The notes beneath the pieces are model-generated. The model was not told the DNA's origin. It did no database searches and worked only from the letters and a program-made list of their open reading frames with translations. The position numbers and the translations under genes were made by a program. Positions 9,225 through 18,089 of a stretch of DNA of 64,000 nt are shown one piece after another. The stretch covers positions 1 to 64,000 of the forward strand of contig JADLFX010000059.1 of NCBI GenBank assembly GCA_020849665.1, written 5' to 3'. This DNA is from Planctomycetota bacterium (GTDB taxonomy: Bacteria; Planctomycetota; UBA1135; UBA2386). The first letter of the stretch is position 1, and every line of letters begins with the position of its first letter.

Positions 9225-10210
9225 GGCACGGGCACGTGGTCGAAGATCTCGCGCAACAGGTCCTCGGCGGTGCGCTCTTCGGCCTCCGCCTCGTAGGTGG
9301 GGATCACGCGGTGGCGCAGCACCGCGAAGCCGACCGCCTTCACGTCCTGCGGGGTCACGAAGCCGCGGCCCTCCAGGAACGCGCGGGCCCGGGCCGAGCG
9401 CACGAGGGCCAGGGACGCGCGCGGCGACGCGCCATAGAGCAGCAATGGCTTGAGCTTCGGCAGGCCGGCGCGCTCCGGCTCGCGCGTGGCGAACACCAGG
9501 TCGACCACGAAGCTCTTGACCTTGTCGTCCACGTAGATCGTGTCGACCAGACGCCGCGCCTGCAGCAGGGCCTCCGGCGAGATCACCTGGCGCACCTCGG
9601 TGGACGCGAAGATGCTGGCCATGCGGTCCAGGATGCGCTTCTCCTCGTCGCGGCTCGGATAGCCCACCACGAGCTTGAGCAGGAAGCGATCCACCTGGGC
9701 CTCGGGCAGGGGGTACGTGCCCTCCTGCTCGACCGGGTTCTGCGTGGCCAGCACCAGGAACGGCTGCGGCAGGCGGCGCGTGTCCCCGGCCAGGGAGACC
9801 TGCCGCTCCTGCATCGCCTCCAGGAGCGCCGACTGGACCTTCGCGGGGGCCCGGTTGATCTCGTCGGCGAGCACGAAGTTGGCGAACACCGGGCCCTCCT
9901 TCACCGCCCACTCCCCGGTCCTCGGGTTGTAGACCTGCGTGCCGATCAGGTCGGCCGGGAGGAGGTCGGGGGTGAATTGGATGCGCCGGAACACGCCGCC
10001 CACGGCCCGCGCCAGGGACGACACCGCCAGGGTCTTGGCCAGCCCGGGCAATCCCTCCAGGAGCACGTGCCCGTCGGCGAGGAGCGCGATCAGGAGGCCG
10101 TCGAGGAGCGGCTCCTGCCCCACGATCACGCTCTGGAGCGTCTGGCGGACCGCCTGCAGGTGCGGGGAGTGCTTCTGGATCTCGGCGGCGATCGCGAGGA
10201 CGTCGGTCAT
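9221..10210 (-). CDS. MoxR-family AAA+ ATPase
   Basis: A 329-residue AAA+ ATPase of the MoxR family. The Walker A motif GLPGLAKT is at residues 53-60 and Walker B VLADEINR at 113-120. Downstream come ATQNPVEQEGTYPLPEAQVDRF (sensor 1 and arginine-finger region) and the C-terminal lid with ASPRASLAL. MoxR proteins are chaperone-like ATPases for von Willebrand domain proteins. As first gene of a seven-gene, fully overlapping operon with DUF58, DUF4381 and Bat genes, it is the likely motor of that system. Confidence 0.95.
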   Translation of the reverse strand: MTDVLAIAAEIQKHSPHLQAVRQTLQSVIVGQEPLLDGLLIALLADGHVLLEGLPGLAKTLAVSSLARAVGGVFRRIQFTPDLLPADLIGTQVYNPRTGEWAVKEGPVFANFVLADEINRAPAKVQSALLEAMQERQVSLAGDTRRLPQPFLVLATQNPVEQEGTYPLPEAQVDRFLLKLVVGYPSRDEEKRILDRMASIFASTEVRQVISPEALLQARRLVDTIYVDDKVKSFVVDLVFATREPERAGLPKLKPLLLYGASPRASLALVRSARARAFLEGRGFVTPQDVKAVGFAVLRHRVIPTYEAEAEERTAEDLLREIFDHVPVP

Positions 10211-10330
10211 GGAGCGGGCAGGATTCGAGCGGAGCGGGTCGGCCGCAACGAGAATCCCCGGGCCGGAACTCCTGGAGCGTCGCCGCGCCGTGCGCGCCTT
10301 CCGCGCAGGGTCGGGGTCCGCTGCCTGCGA

Positions 10331-10355
10331 GCCGCCCCGGGTACTCCGGGGCGGC
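10331..10355 (-). terminator. Hairpin after the monooxygenase-like gene
   Basis: A perfect 10-bp inverted repeat (GCCGCCCCGG / CCGGGGCGGC) with a five-base loop lies 12 bases beyond the stop of the minus-strand gene at 10368. There is no T-tract, so it may work as a Rho-dependent or processing hairpin. It separates the secreted-protein pair from the Bat operon. Confidence 0.5.
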
Positions 10356-10367
10356 CGGCTCGGCGGA

Positions 10368-11273
10368 TCATCCCAGGACCACGTAGCTCAGCAGGATCCC
10401 CATCGCGTCCAGGGACTTGGTCGGGTCGCGCTGGTAGGTCGCGCGCAGGATCACCGTGGAGCCGGCAGGCAGCACCAGCGGCGTGGCCGGCAGCACCGTG
10501 CGCAGGTCGACGGGACACGGGTTGAGGTTGGGAAAGCCATGCAGGAGCTGTTGGCTGGCCTTGTCGATCAGCTCGAGCTTCACGCCGCCGCAGTGCAGGT
10601 GCGGGCCCATCGTGAGCACCGTCATCCGCTGGGTGAGCGGGAACTCGGCGCTGCGCACGTCGAGGCCGGTGCCGGACGGCACGATGTACGTGCTGGTGCA
10701 GTTCACGACGTCGAGCCAGAGCGGCCGCACCTCCTTGAGGGCGGCGCTGCCCGGACGGACGGTCATCGAGAACTGGTAGTAGACGGTCTTCGGAGCGAGC
10801 GTGAAGTTCTGCATGTGGAGGATGCAGAACACCGTGTCGCTGCCGCGGATCCGGTAGCCGTGGCCGTCGGGAAGCGCGAACGGGATGCGCTCGGCACCGG
10901 CGGCCGCGAAGCGCTCGCCGCCGATCCGCGCACAGGTGAGGTCGGGCGCGAGCGCCTTCACCAGGACCGCGTGGTGCAGGTAGAGGAGCTGCGGGTCCTG
11001 CGGCACCAGGTTCTGATCGACGATGCGGCTGTCGAAGCCGGTCATGTACACGTCGCCGGGATTCGGCGCGGGCACGAACTGCTCGAACTCGCCGGGCAGC
11101 AGCAGGGTGCCGATCTGCCGGCCGGCGGGGAGCGTGTACGGACCGATGTGGAACACCTTCACCTCGCCCTCGTTGCCGAGGTTGGGGCGGGGATCCTGGG
11201 GATCGAGGCGCGGGGTCTGCGCCGCAGCCAGGGCGGCGAGGAGGGACACCGCGAGACAGGCGGGGGCACGCAT
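10368..11273 (-). CDS. Secreted copper type II monooxygenase-like protein
   Basis: A 301-residue exported protein (signal peptide MRAPACLAVSLLAALAAAQ). It carries all metal-ligand positions expected of the dopamine beta-/peptidylglycine monooxygenase fold. The first site has a His pair (H100-H101 in YLHHAVL) and H153 (ILHMQNF). The second has an HxH pair (H225 and H227 in GPHLHCGG) and M291 (DAMGILLSY). I assign the copper roles by analogy with that family, not by direct proof. The ATG overlaps the stop of the upstream secreted-protein gene (ATGA), so the two are co-translated. The substrate is unknown. It is shorter than the animal enzymes but similar to bacterial members. Confidence 0.7.
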   Translation of the reverse strand: MRAPACLAVSLLAALAAAQTPRLDPQDPRPNLGNEGEVKVFHIGPYTLPAGRQIGTLLLPGEFEQFVPAPNPGDVYMTGFDSRIVDQNLVPQDPQLLYLHHAVLVKALAPDLTCARIGGERFAAAGAERIPFALPDGHGYRIRGSDTVFCILHMQNFTLAPKTVYYQFSMTVRPGSAALKEVRPLWLDVVNCTSTYIVPSGTGLDVRSAEFPLTQRMTVLTMGPHLHCGGVKLELIDKASQQLLHGFPNLNPCPVDLRTVLPATPLVLPAGSTVILRATYQRDPTKSLDAMGILLSYVVLG

Positions 11274-12370
11274 CACTGGAACCTCATGGCCGGGACCATC
11301 GGGGCGCTCCACGCGGCGACCGGCGCGTCGGCGTCGAGGTGGTGGTAGTGGGCGACGAAGCCGCGCGTGGGGGCCTTCCAGGCGCCGAGCGTGGCCCCGA
11401 CGTTGTTGCTGGTCACGAGCCCCAGGGCGTTGGCGCCCGGCTTGAAGCCGACCGCCTGGAACTGCACGACCGCTCCCTGCAGCGCCGGCGCGGAAGGCAC
11501 CGGCACCGCGAACACGGGGTCGAAGGCGTTCACGCGCCCGGCGGCGTCGGCGTTGCCCGTGAGGCCGATGCTCAGGTCGCTGTACACGAGGCAGCCCTGG
11601 GCACCGATGGGGCCGAGGTCCAGGGGCAGGGGGATCGAGCCCCACAGGGTGCGCGAGCCGCCCAGGTACACGCCCACCGGCAGGCCTTGGCCGTAGCCCT
11701 GGCCGAAGGCCGCGATCGTGCCGCCCGGCGCGATCTGGCCGAGGAGGCCCAGGGTCGCCGTGCCGCAGCCCGTGCCCAGCGGGCTCTGGCTGCCGAGGCT
11801 CGCGCCCACGCCGGGTTCTTCCTCGGCGTCGAGGTGGCAGTTGGCGACGCCCGCCCCCTGGTTGGAGTTGCCGCGCGCGCGGATCTCCACCACGAGGGCG
11901 CCGCCCTGGTAGGCGAAGGGCGCCGCGAACACGAAGCGCAGCTCGCCATTGGGCCCGCCGAACGGGTCGGGGTTGACGTTTCCATCCGGACCGAACGCGT
12001 GGTTCGCGGCCTGGAAGACGAGCGTGGGCGCGCCCTGCACGTTGGCCGCGAACACCTGCGAGCTGCTCGCCGGCTCGGTCGCGGCGGCGGCCAGGAAGAC
12101 CCGCAGGTCCTGCACCGTCCCGCCGGCCGTGCCGAGCGTGGGCCCGTCGAAGCGCAGCTCCAGGCGGTTCCACATCGCCGCACCGGTCCCGATCTCGGCG
12201 GCGCCGATCACGAACTGGCTCCGCGAGGACGAACGCATCAACGGGTAGTTGGTCCGGCTGTTGAGCTCGGTGTGCACGGCCCCGGTGCGGGCCGGCACGA
12301 AGATCTGGGCGCGCGGGTCGGGCGCGAGGAGGCCGAGGGCGAGGACCCAGGGCACGTTGCGGAGCTGCAT
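11273..12370 (-). CDS. Secreted protein with planctomycete-type C-terminal module
   Basis: A 365-residue protein. I prefer the ATG at 12370 over upstream in-frame starts because it gives a signal peptide (MQLRNVPWVLALGLLAPDPRAQ) and has TGGAGG just before it. The N-terminal ~200 residues are beta-rich (RFDGPTLG, LVFQAANHAFG, GALVVEIRARGNS). The C-terminal ~130 residues, from GTGCGTATLG to GLVTSNN, resemble the ends of the proteins at 2-1015 and 12497-13468. Co-translated with the copper monooxygenase-like gene. Probably extracellular; the function is not recognisable. Confidence 0.7.
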   Translation of the reverse strand: MQLRNVPWVLALGLLAPDPRAQIFVPARTGAVHTELNSRTNYPLMRSSSRSQFVIGAAEIGTGAAMWNRLELRFDGPTLGTAGGTVQDLRVFLAAAATEPASSSQVFAANVQGAPTLVFQAANHAFGPDGNVNPDPFGGPNGELRFVFAAPFAYQGGALVVEIRARGNSNQGAGVANCHLDAEEEPGVGASLGSQSPLGTGCGTATLGLLGQIAPGGTIAAFGQGYGQGLPVGVYLGGSRTLWGSIPLPLDLGPIGAQGCLVYSDLSIGLTGNADAAGRVNAFDPVFAVPVPSAPALQGAVVQFQAVGFKPGANALGLVTSNNVGATLGAWKAPTRGFVAHYHHLDADAPVAAWSAPMVPAMRFQ

Positions 12371-12473
12371 GGCTGCCTCCAGCTTGGGAACGGACGAGGA
12401 AGTGCGAGGCGGTCCGATGGCCCGCGCGGGCTTCGGACCGGGAGACGTCACGATCGCGTGAAGATCAGGTGGC

Positions 12474-12493
12474 CGGGCGGGGCACCCCGCCCG
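12474..12493 (-). terminator. Terminator-like hairpin
   Basis: A perfect 9-bp GC-rich inverted repeat (CGGGCGGGG / CCCCGCCCG) with a minimal loop begins three bases after the stop of the minus-strand gene at 12497. No T-tract follows. Likely transcript end or 3' stabilising hairpin. Confidence 0.45.
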
Positions 12494-12496
12494 TCG

Positions 12497-13468
12497 TCAT
12501 TGGATCTGCGCCTTCAGCCCGTTGCTCACCGCGAGGCCGAGACTGTTCGCGGCGGGGTCGAGCACGAAGGCCTGGAAGAAGAGCGTGGCGCCGCGCAGCC
12601 CCGGGTCGTTGGGGAGGGGCCAGGAGAACACGGCGCGGCCGCCCCCCGAGCCCTGGCCCGGCGCCGCGGCGGACTGGGTGAAGAGGTGGCTGCAGCGCAC
12701 CAGGCAGTTGGGCGCGCCGAGGATGGCGAGGTCGAAGGGCAGCGGCAGGGTCCCGAAGGCCGTGGCGCTGTCGCCCAGCGCGCAGAAGGTGAACGCACCC
12801 GGGAAGACGGAGACGAGCTCCGTGTCGAAGCTGGCGCCGATGGTCGCCGAGCGGCTCGCACCGAGGACCGGCTGGTGCCCGTCGAGGCCGGCGCAGCCGG
12901 CGCCGAAGCCGCCGACGGCGGGGGCATTCACGTAGAGGCGGAGCGGCACCCCGGGCTGCCCGCTGTTGGGACCGTAGAAACCGAACGAGTCGCCCGTGGG
13001 CGCGAGGTCGGCATTCACGCTCTGCCCGGCGGCGGTCCAGCGCACCACGCCCGGAGTGTTGGGCGCGGTGTAGGTGAACGCCCAGGAGTTGCCGAACTTG
13101 TCGAGGTGGGTGATCGCGTCGCCGGCGGGGGTGGTGCGCGTGTTGGTGCCGGCCTGGAAGCGGCCGGCGCTGGTCTCCATGCAGAAGCCGCCCAGGCCGA
13201 GGCCCGGACCGCCGGTAACGCGCGCACTCACCGGCACCGTGCCACCGGCGTCGACCGAGAGCAGCTGCGGCGTGATCTCGACCTTCACGACGCCGTTGGC
13301 GTTCGGATTGGGATCATGGCAGGCGCCGCAGGCCGGAAACGACCCGGAGGGGTTCGGCGGGATGCCGAACTCGCCAGGCAGGACTCCGGTGGACCGGGGC
13401 GCGGGCAGCGCGCTGGCGAGGAACACGGCAGCGCCCGTGAGGAGGAGGGACTTGGTGCGTGTGCGCAT
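12497..13468 (-). CDS. Secreted CxxCH protein (choice-of-anchor V-like) with C-terminal module
   Basis: A 323-residue exported protein (signal peptide MRTRTKSLLLTGAAVFLASALP). A single CxxCH motif is at residues 47-51 (CGACH). It is followed by a Reeler-like beta domain (VKVEITPQLLSVDAGGTVPV, GFCMETSAGRFQAG, WAFTYTAPNTPGVVRWTAAG). That arrangement resembles the 'choice-of-anchor V' domain of myxobacterial and planctomycete surface proteins, where the two cysteines may bind haem or form a disulfide. The last ~130 residues (GAGCAGLDG to GLKAQIQ) are the same module as in the proteins at 2-1015 and 11273-12370. Role unknown; a surface protein is the best description. Confidence 0.7.
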   Translation of the reverse strand: MRTRTKSLLLTGAAVFLASALPAPRSTGVLPGEFGIPPNPSGSFPACGACHDPNPNANGVVKVEITPQLLSVDAGGTVPVSARVTGGPGLGLGGFCMETSAGRFQAGTNTRTTPAGDAITHLDKFGNSWAFTYTAPNTPGVVRWTAAGQSVNADLAPTGDSFGFYGPNSGQPGVPLRLYVNAPAVGGFGAGCAGLDGHQPVLGASRSATIGASFDTELVSVFPGAFTFCALGDSATAFGTLPLPFDLAILGAPNCLVRCSHLFTQSAAAPGQGSGGGRAVFSWPLPNDPGLRGATLFFQAFVLDPAANSLGLAVSNGLKAQIQ

Positions 13469-13621
13469 GGAGTTGAGTGCGATGAGATGGCGTCGTCGGG
13501 GGGTGCGCGGGGGTGACGCGGGCCGCCAATCTACCTTGGTTCGCCTGCGCTGGGACCTGCCTGCATGCCCGGCGCGCCCGCCGGGATGCCCCCGCCACCC
13601 CATGGTCCGGGCGGGATTCCG

Positions 13622-14074
13622 TCAGAGCCGGGTCTGGTAGCGCCGCGTCATCTCGGTGAAGCGCGCCGGATTCCTGCCCTCCGGGCGGCGCCGGAGTTCG
13701 CGCTCCGCGGCCGCGAGGTCGTGGGGCGTGCGGTCGCGCAGCTCGAGAGCAAGGCGCTCGTGGCCCTCGGCGGCGGCGAAGGCGAGCTGCGGGGATCGGA
13801 CGATCCGCAGCCACTCCAGGTAGCGGCGCGCCAGCTCCAGGAGCTCCCCCTTGGACGCGACCCCCCCGCGGAGCTCGGCCATGGCGAGGATCTCGGCCAG
13901 GGGCAAGGGGGCCTCGGCCGCGACGGTGCGGTACACCGCCGCGTCCCGCTCGACCGCGAGGAACACCGAGGCCGAGCGCTGGTAGGCGAACGCGGCCACG
14001 ATCCCCAGTCCCAGGGCGCCGAGGGCGAGCGCCGGGCGGCGGAGATCCGCCGGCGCCGCACGATCACTTGCCAT
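13622..14074 (-). CDS. Small membrane-anchored hypothetical protein
   Basis: A 150-residue protein with one N-terminal transmembrane helix (about 16-30, LALGALGLGIVAAFAY) and an alpha-helical, charged remainder (ERHERLALEL-type helices, AAERELRRRPEG). No family recognised. It starts inside the last 11 bases of the HEAT-repeat gene, so the two are co-translated and presumably act together at the membrane. Confidence 0.55.
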   Translation of the reverse strand: MASDRAAPADLRRPALALGALGLGIVAAFAYQRSASVFLAVERDAAVYRTVAAEAPLPLAEILAMAELRGGVASKGELLELARRYLEWLRIVRSPQLAFAAAEGHERLALELRDRTPHDLAAAERELRRRPEGRNPARFTEMTRRYQTRL

Positions 14075-16952
14075 CGGCGGCCTTCAGCGAATCCGCGTGG
14101 AAGCGATAGCGCTCGGCGATGGCCTGGACGGCGGCCTCGGGCGAGCCGGCCTGGACCCCGCCGAAATCCTGCTCGGTGGTGTCGCGCAGCATCGTGAGCG
14201 TGAGCGCGCGCAGCGGTTCGTCCTGCGTCGCGAGCAGGATCCTCGTCAGCTCGGTGACCGCTCCGACGCCGGAGCGCGGCCTGAGCTGCTCGAGTCCGAG
14301 GCGCGTGTCGATCCCGGCCTTGCGCAGGGCGGCCAGATACCACTGTGCCTGGGGTACGTCGCGGTTCTTCACCCACCACTCGCGCAGCACGCGCACGGGG
14401 TCGGGGGCGCCGCCGGCATTCACGCCGGTGAGCCCTGCGATCAGTCGCACGGCGCGTCCGGCGTCGCCGCCGCCCTGATCGACCATCTGCAGCAGGTCCT
14501 CGATGACCTCGGGGTCGCCGAGTTCCGCCAGGAGCAGCACGACCTCGCGCCGCACCTGCGGGTTGTTGGCGCGCAGGAACGGCCGCAGCGCCGGGCGCGC
14601 GAGGAGCGCGCCCTGCCGGCGCAGGAAGAGGCCGGCCAGGGACCCGACTTCGTCCCCCACCCGCGCCGTGAAGACATAGGCGAGCAGCTGCGCCGCCCGT
14701 GGATCGCGCACCTCGCCGAGCGCCTGCACGGCGGCCATGCGGTCCTCGGCCGCGGGCTGGCTCAACGCGGCCTGGAGCACGGGCACCACCTCCGCGCCGC
14801 CGATGCGCCCCAGGGCGATCCACGCGGTGCGCCGCGACGCCTCGTCGAACGCGGGCAGGCGCGCCAGCAGGACCGGCCGGGCCTCTGCGGCGCGCAGGCG
14901 GCCCAGGCTGAACACGGCCGTGCGCACGACCTCGGGATCCTCCTCATCGAGGGCCTTCAGCAGGATCGGCACCGCACGCAGGTCCTTGAGGTTGGCGATC
15001 TCGTCCATGGCCTGCAGGCGGATGCGCCGCCGCGGGTCCGCCATGCACGCCAGGACCTTGTCCGCGCCCAAGAGGCCGAAGAGCCGCGCCACCCAGGCCC
15101 GCGCGGCGTTCTCGCCCTGGGCCGCGGCGAGGTCGAGCATCGCGCGCCACACGCGGTCGCCCGGCGCGAGGATGGCGACCTCCACCCAGGGCAGGACCGC
15201 ATCGTCGACCTTGGGCAAGGAGGCGAGCCAGGCCGCGATGGCCTCGCCGTCCTGCTCGGTCAACAGACTGGCGAGGTCGGGGATCGCGACGAGATGGGCG
15301 TGGGCGGTGGCCCTGCGCCCCGGGGTCAGCTCGGGCAGCGCGCCGAGGATCAGCTCCTTGAGACGGCGGGCGCGCACCGCCGGGTCCTGGTTCTGCGCCA
15401 GCCAGGCCTTGCCCTCGCGCCACCATGCGAGCGCGTCGCCGTCGCGCTTGGGATTGCGATAGAGCTGCCAGCGCTGGCCCTGTGCCACGGCGGCCAGCTC
15501 GCGCTCGAGGGTGGGGAGCAGGCGATCCTGCTCGCTCCACGCGGTGTAGCGCGCCTGCACCCTGCCGAGTTCGAGGGACACGACGAAGTGCGGCTGGATG
15601 TCGCCCGGCGGCGGCAGCGCCGGCGGGGTGCGCAGGAACCCGCCCTGTTCGAGGCGGGCCACCAGCGCGAGCAGCTCCGGCGGCTCCAGCACGAAGTCCA
15701 GGACCCCGGGCTTGTCGTCCAGGCGCAGCGCGGGACCGCGGAACCGTACCGTCAGCCGCTCGCTGCGCACGCCGAGCACCGCCATGGGCACGGTGGCCTC
15801 GCTCAGCTCGATGCGCTGGCGCAGGCCGAGGAAACCGCCTCCCTTGCGCACCTTCCACCACTCGCGCCACGCCTCCGCCCCGGCCAGCCGTTCGCCGGTG
15901 AAGAGCTCCAGACGCTGGCGCAAGGGCAGGTCGAGCAGCGCGAAGTTGGCAACGAAGCCGCGCGGTGCCACGACCTGCAGCATGGCCTCGACCAGGGCCT
16001 CGTCCTGCCACGCCTTGCCCTCGGTGTCGTCGGACCGGAACGCGATCCCGCTCAGGGCGTACGCCGCGGTCGCCTGGGCGAACGTGTCGGGCGTCTGCAG
16101 CTCGCGCAGCAGGTTGGGCGCCATGGCCTCGGTCACCAGCGGCTTGCCGTGGCGATCCTCGAGCAGGGCCAGCGCGAATGCCGCATAGCCGAAGCCCCGA
16201 TCCCGCGCCGGTGCGGCGACGATCGCGGCCAGATCCGGGGCGGCCTCCAGCCCGTGGGCGAGGAGCGCGTTGCAGGCGGTCTGCGCCAGCACCACGTCCG
16301 TGCTGCGCAGGCCGCGCAGCAGGCACTCGCGTGCCTGGGGCGAGGGCAGGACCCCGAGCAGCTCCATCGCCGGGCCCGCGACCTCGGTGCGCCGGTCGCC
16401 GGCCAGCTCCAGGAGGCGCGGCAGGTCCTCGGCCACCAGCTGGCCCTGCAGCAGCTCGCGCGCCGCCCGCTGCACGCCAGGGATCGAGGCCGCGAGGCAC
16501 TGGAAGAGCGCCTCGCGGGCGTCCCCCTGCAGGAGTGCCGCCATCGTGCTCAGCACCTCGCGCGTCGCCGAGCCGTAGGGCTTGGTGAGGGCGATGTAGA
16601 GGAGCTCGCGCCCCTCGTCGGCCGCGCCGAACCGCTGGACCACCTTCAGCAGGCCGAACGCGAGGTCCGCATCCGCCTTGCGCAGCGCCTCGAGCGCGAG
16701 TTGCGCGGGTTGGCGGAACCGTTCGCCCATCCGCTGCAGGTGCAGCTCCAGCGCGGGTCCGGCCATGCCCACGCTGCGGCGCAGCCGTGCCGCCTCGGCC
16801 AGGAACGACTGCACTTCCTCCTGGCTGGCGTTGCGCTCCTGCGCCGGCTGCGCGCCGGGTTCCGGCTTCTTGACCGGCGGGAGGATCAGGCGGCCCTGCC
16901 CCTGGCCTTGCGGCAGGAGCCCGGCCAGGACGAGCGTGGCGATCCAGGACAT
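14064..16952 (-). CDS. Large exported HEAT-repeat protein
   Basis: A 962-residue protein. The ATG at 16952 gives a short signal-like N-terminus (MSWIATLVLAGLLPQGQGQG). Two blocks of HEAT/armadillo-type helical repeats are evident, at about 60-330 and 590-900. Examples are PAMELLGVLPSPQARECLLRG, VVRTAVFSLGRLRAAEARPV and MAAVQALGEVRDPRAAQLLA. Between them is a beta-rich region (about 340-560) with no recognised motif. HEAT arrays of this kind are common in planctomycete envelope proteins and normally serve as protein-binding scaffolds. The partner is unknown. It overlaps the small membrane protein downstream. Confidence 0.75.
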   Translation of the reverse strand: MSWIATLVLAGLLPQGQGQGRLILPPVKKPEPGAQPAQERNASQEEVQSFLAEAARLRRSVGMAGPALELHLQRMGERFRQPAQLALEALRKADADLAFGLLKVVQRFGAADEGRELLYIALTKPYGSATREVLSTMAALLQGDAREALFQCLAASIPGVQRAARELLQGQLVAEDLPRLLELAGDRRTEVAGPAMELLGVLPSPQARECLLRGLRSTDVVLAQTACNALLAHGLEAAPDLAAIVAAPARDRGFGYAAFALALLEDRHGKPLVTEAMAPNLLRELQTPDTFAQATAAYALSGIAFRSDDTEGKAWQDEALVEAMLQVVAPRGFVANFALLDLPLRQRLELFTGERLAGAEAWREWWKVRKGGGFLGLRQRIELSEATVPMAVLGVRSERLTVRFRGPALRLDDKPGVLDFVLEPPELLALVARLEQGGFLRTPPALPPPGDIQPHFVVSLELGRVQARYTAWSEQDRLLPTLERELAAVAQGQRWQLYRNPKRDGDALAWWREGKAWLAQNQDPAVRARRLKELILGALPELTPGRRATAHAHLVAIPDLASLLTEQDGEAIAAWLASLPKVDDAVLPWVEVAILAPGDRVWRAMLDLAAAQGENAARAWVARLFGLLGADKVLACMADPRRRIRLQAMDEIANLKDLRAVPILLKALDEEDPEVVRTAVFSLGRLRAAEARPVLLARLPAFDEASRRTAWIALGRIGGAEVVPVLQAALSQPAAEDRMAAVQALGEVRDPRAAQLLAYVFTARVGDEVGSLAGLFLRRQGALLARPALRPFLRANNPQVRREVVLLLAELGDPEVIEDLLQMVDQGGGDAGRAVRLIAGLTGVNAGGAPDPVRVLREWWVKNRDVPQAQWYLAALRKAGIDTRLGLEQLRPRSGVGAVTELTRILLATQDEPLRALTLTMLRDTTEQDFGGVQAGSPEAAVQAIAERYRFHADSLKAADGK

Positions 16953-17015
16953 CGGTTCGGTGGTGCGGTGGGACGCTGGGGCGGCGCCCGAAGGGGTCTG
17001 TTGCGAGAGGGGCGG

Positions 17016-17021
17016 ACTATA
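17016..17021 (-). promoter_or_regulatory. Possible -10 element for the HEAT-repeat gene
   Basis: On the minus strand TATAGT lies about 65 bases before the ATG at 16952, in the 213-base divergent gap. It is the best TATAAT-like hexamer there, but no convincing -35 box accompanies it. Confidence 0.3.
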
Positions 17022-17165
17022 CCGTCCAATCGCCGGCTTCGACCCGAGCCTGGGCGGGCGGCCGGGAGCCGGGCTCCGCAGCCTGCCTGCGCACCGCCTC
17101 GGGCGGGGCCCGGACGGCCCCCGGGTCGACCCCGCCGCACCGCATACGGATCGACCCTGCCCCGC

Positions 17166-18080
17166 GTGAGCCCCTCCCCCCTCCTCGTCCACGGCGCCCT
17201 GCTGCTGGTGTCGCTGATCTTCGGCCTGAACTACGTGGCCGTGAAGCTGATCCTCGAGCAGGTGCCGGCCGCGACCTGGATGGCGGTGCGCATCGGGCTG
17301 GCCACGGTGCTCCTGGTGCCGATCGCGGCGCTCACCACGCGCCGGCGCCTGCCGCGGGAGGCCCTGCGCTGGCTGCTCCTCGCCGCGTTCCTCGGCGTCG
17401 GACTCAACCAGATCCTCTTCGCCGAGGGCATGGCGCGCACCGACTCCGGCCACGCGTCGCTGATCAACGCCGGGATCCCGCTGTTCACGCTCTTCTTCGC
17501 CGTGCTCGCGCGCCAGGAGGCGTTCACCCCCGCCAAGCTGCTCGCCATCGCCACGGCCCTGGCCGGGGTGCTGGTGCTGCTGCGCGCCGACCGGATCCTG
17601 CTCGGCGAGGCCGGCGGCATCGATCGCGAGCGCGTGCTCGGCGACCTCCTGGTGCTGGGCAACGCCACCTCGTTCTCCGCGTTCCTGGTGGTCATGCGCC
17701 ACCTCGGCCGCAGCGTGGATCCGCTGCGCTCCACGGCGTTCTGCTTCTTCTTCGGCGGGCTGATGATGGTCCCGTGGGTGTGGGGGGACGTGACCGCCGC
17801 CACCCTCGAGCTGACGCTGCGCCCCGGCGTGTGGCCGATCGTCGTGTTCGCCGTCGTGGGCGCGACCGTCATCACCTACCTGCTGAACGGCTGGGCGCTG
17901 CGCCACACGCACAGCTCGCAGGTGGCGCTCTACATCTACGTGCAGCCGGTCGTGGCCACGGCGGTGTCGTTCCTCCTGGGACGCGAGCGTCCGGACCTGC
18001 GCTTCTTCCTGGCCGCCGGGCTGGTGTGCTCCGGCATCCTCGTGCAGCAGCTGCCCGCGCTGCTGCGCCGCAGCGCCTGA
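17166..18080 (+). CDS. EamA/DMT-family permease
   Basis: A 304-residue polytopic protein with about ten transmembrane helices in two five-helix halves, the typical drug/metabolite transporter layout. Signature stretches are SLIFGLNYVAVKLILEQVPA at the start of the first half and TAFCFFFGGLMMVPWVWG and YIYVQPVVATAVSFLLGRE in the second. Start assigned to the GTG at 17166 because the helix begins right after it and no ATG fits. The substrate cannot be told from sequence; metabolite export is typical. Confidence 0.88.
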   Translation: MSPSPLLVHGALLLVSLIFGLNYVAVKLILEQVPAATWMAVRIGLATVLLVPIAALTTRRRLPREALRWLLLAAFLGVGLNQILFAEGMARTDSGHASLINAGIPLFTLFFAVLARQEAFTPAKLLAIATALAGVLVLLRADRILLGEAGGIDRERVLGDLLVLGNATSFSAFLVVMRHLGRSVDPLRSTAFCFFFGGLMMVPWVWGDVTAATLELTLRPGVWPIVVFAVVGATVITYLLNGWALRHTHSSQVALYIYVQPVVATAVSFLLGRERPDLRFFLAAGLVCSGILVQQLPALLRRSA

Positions 18081-18089
18081 GGGCGGCGG

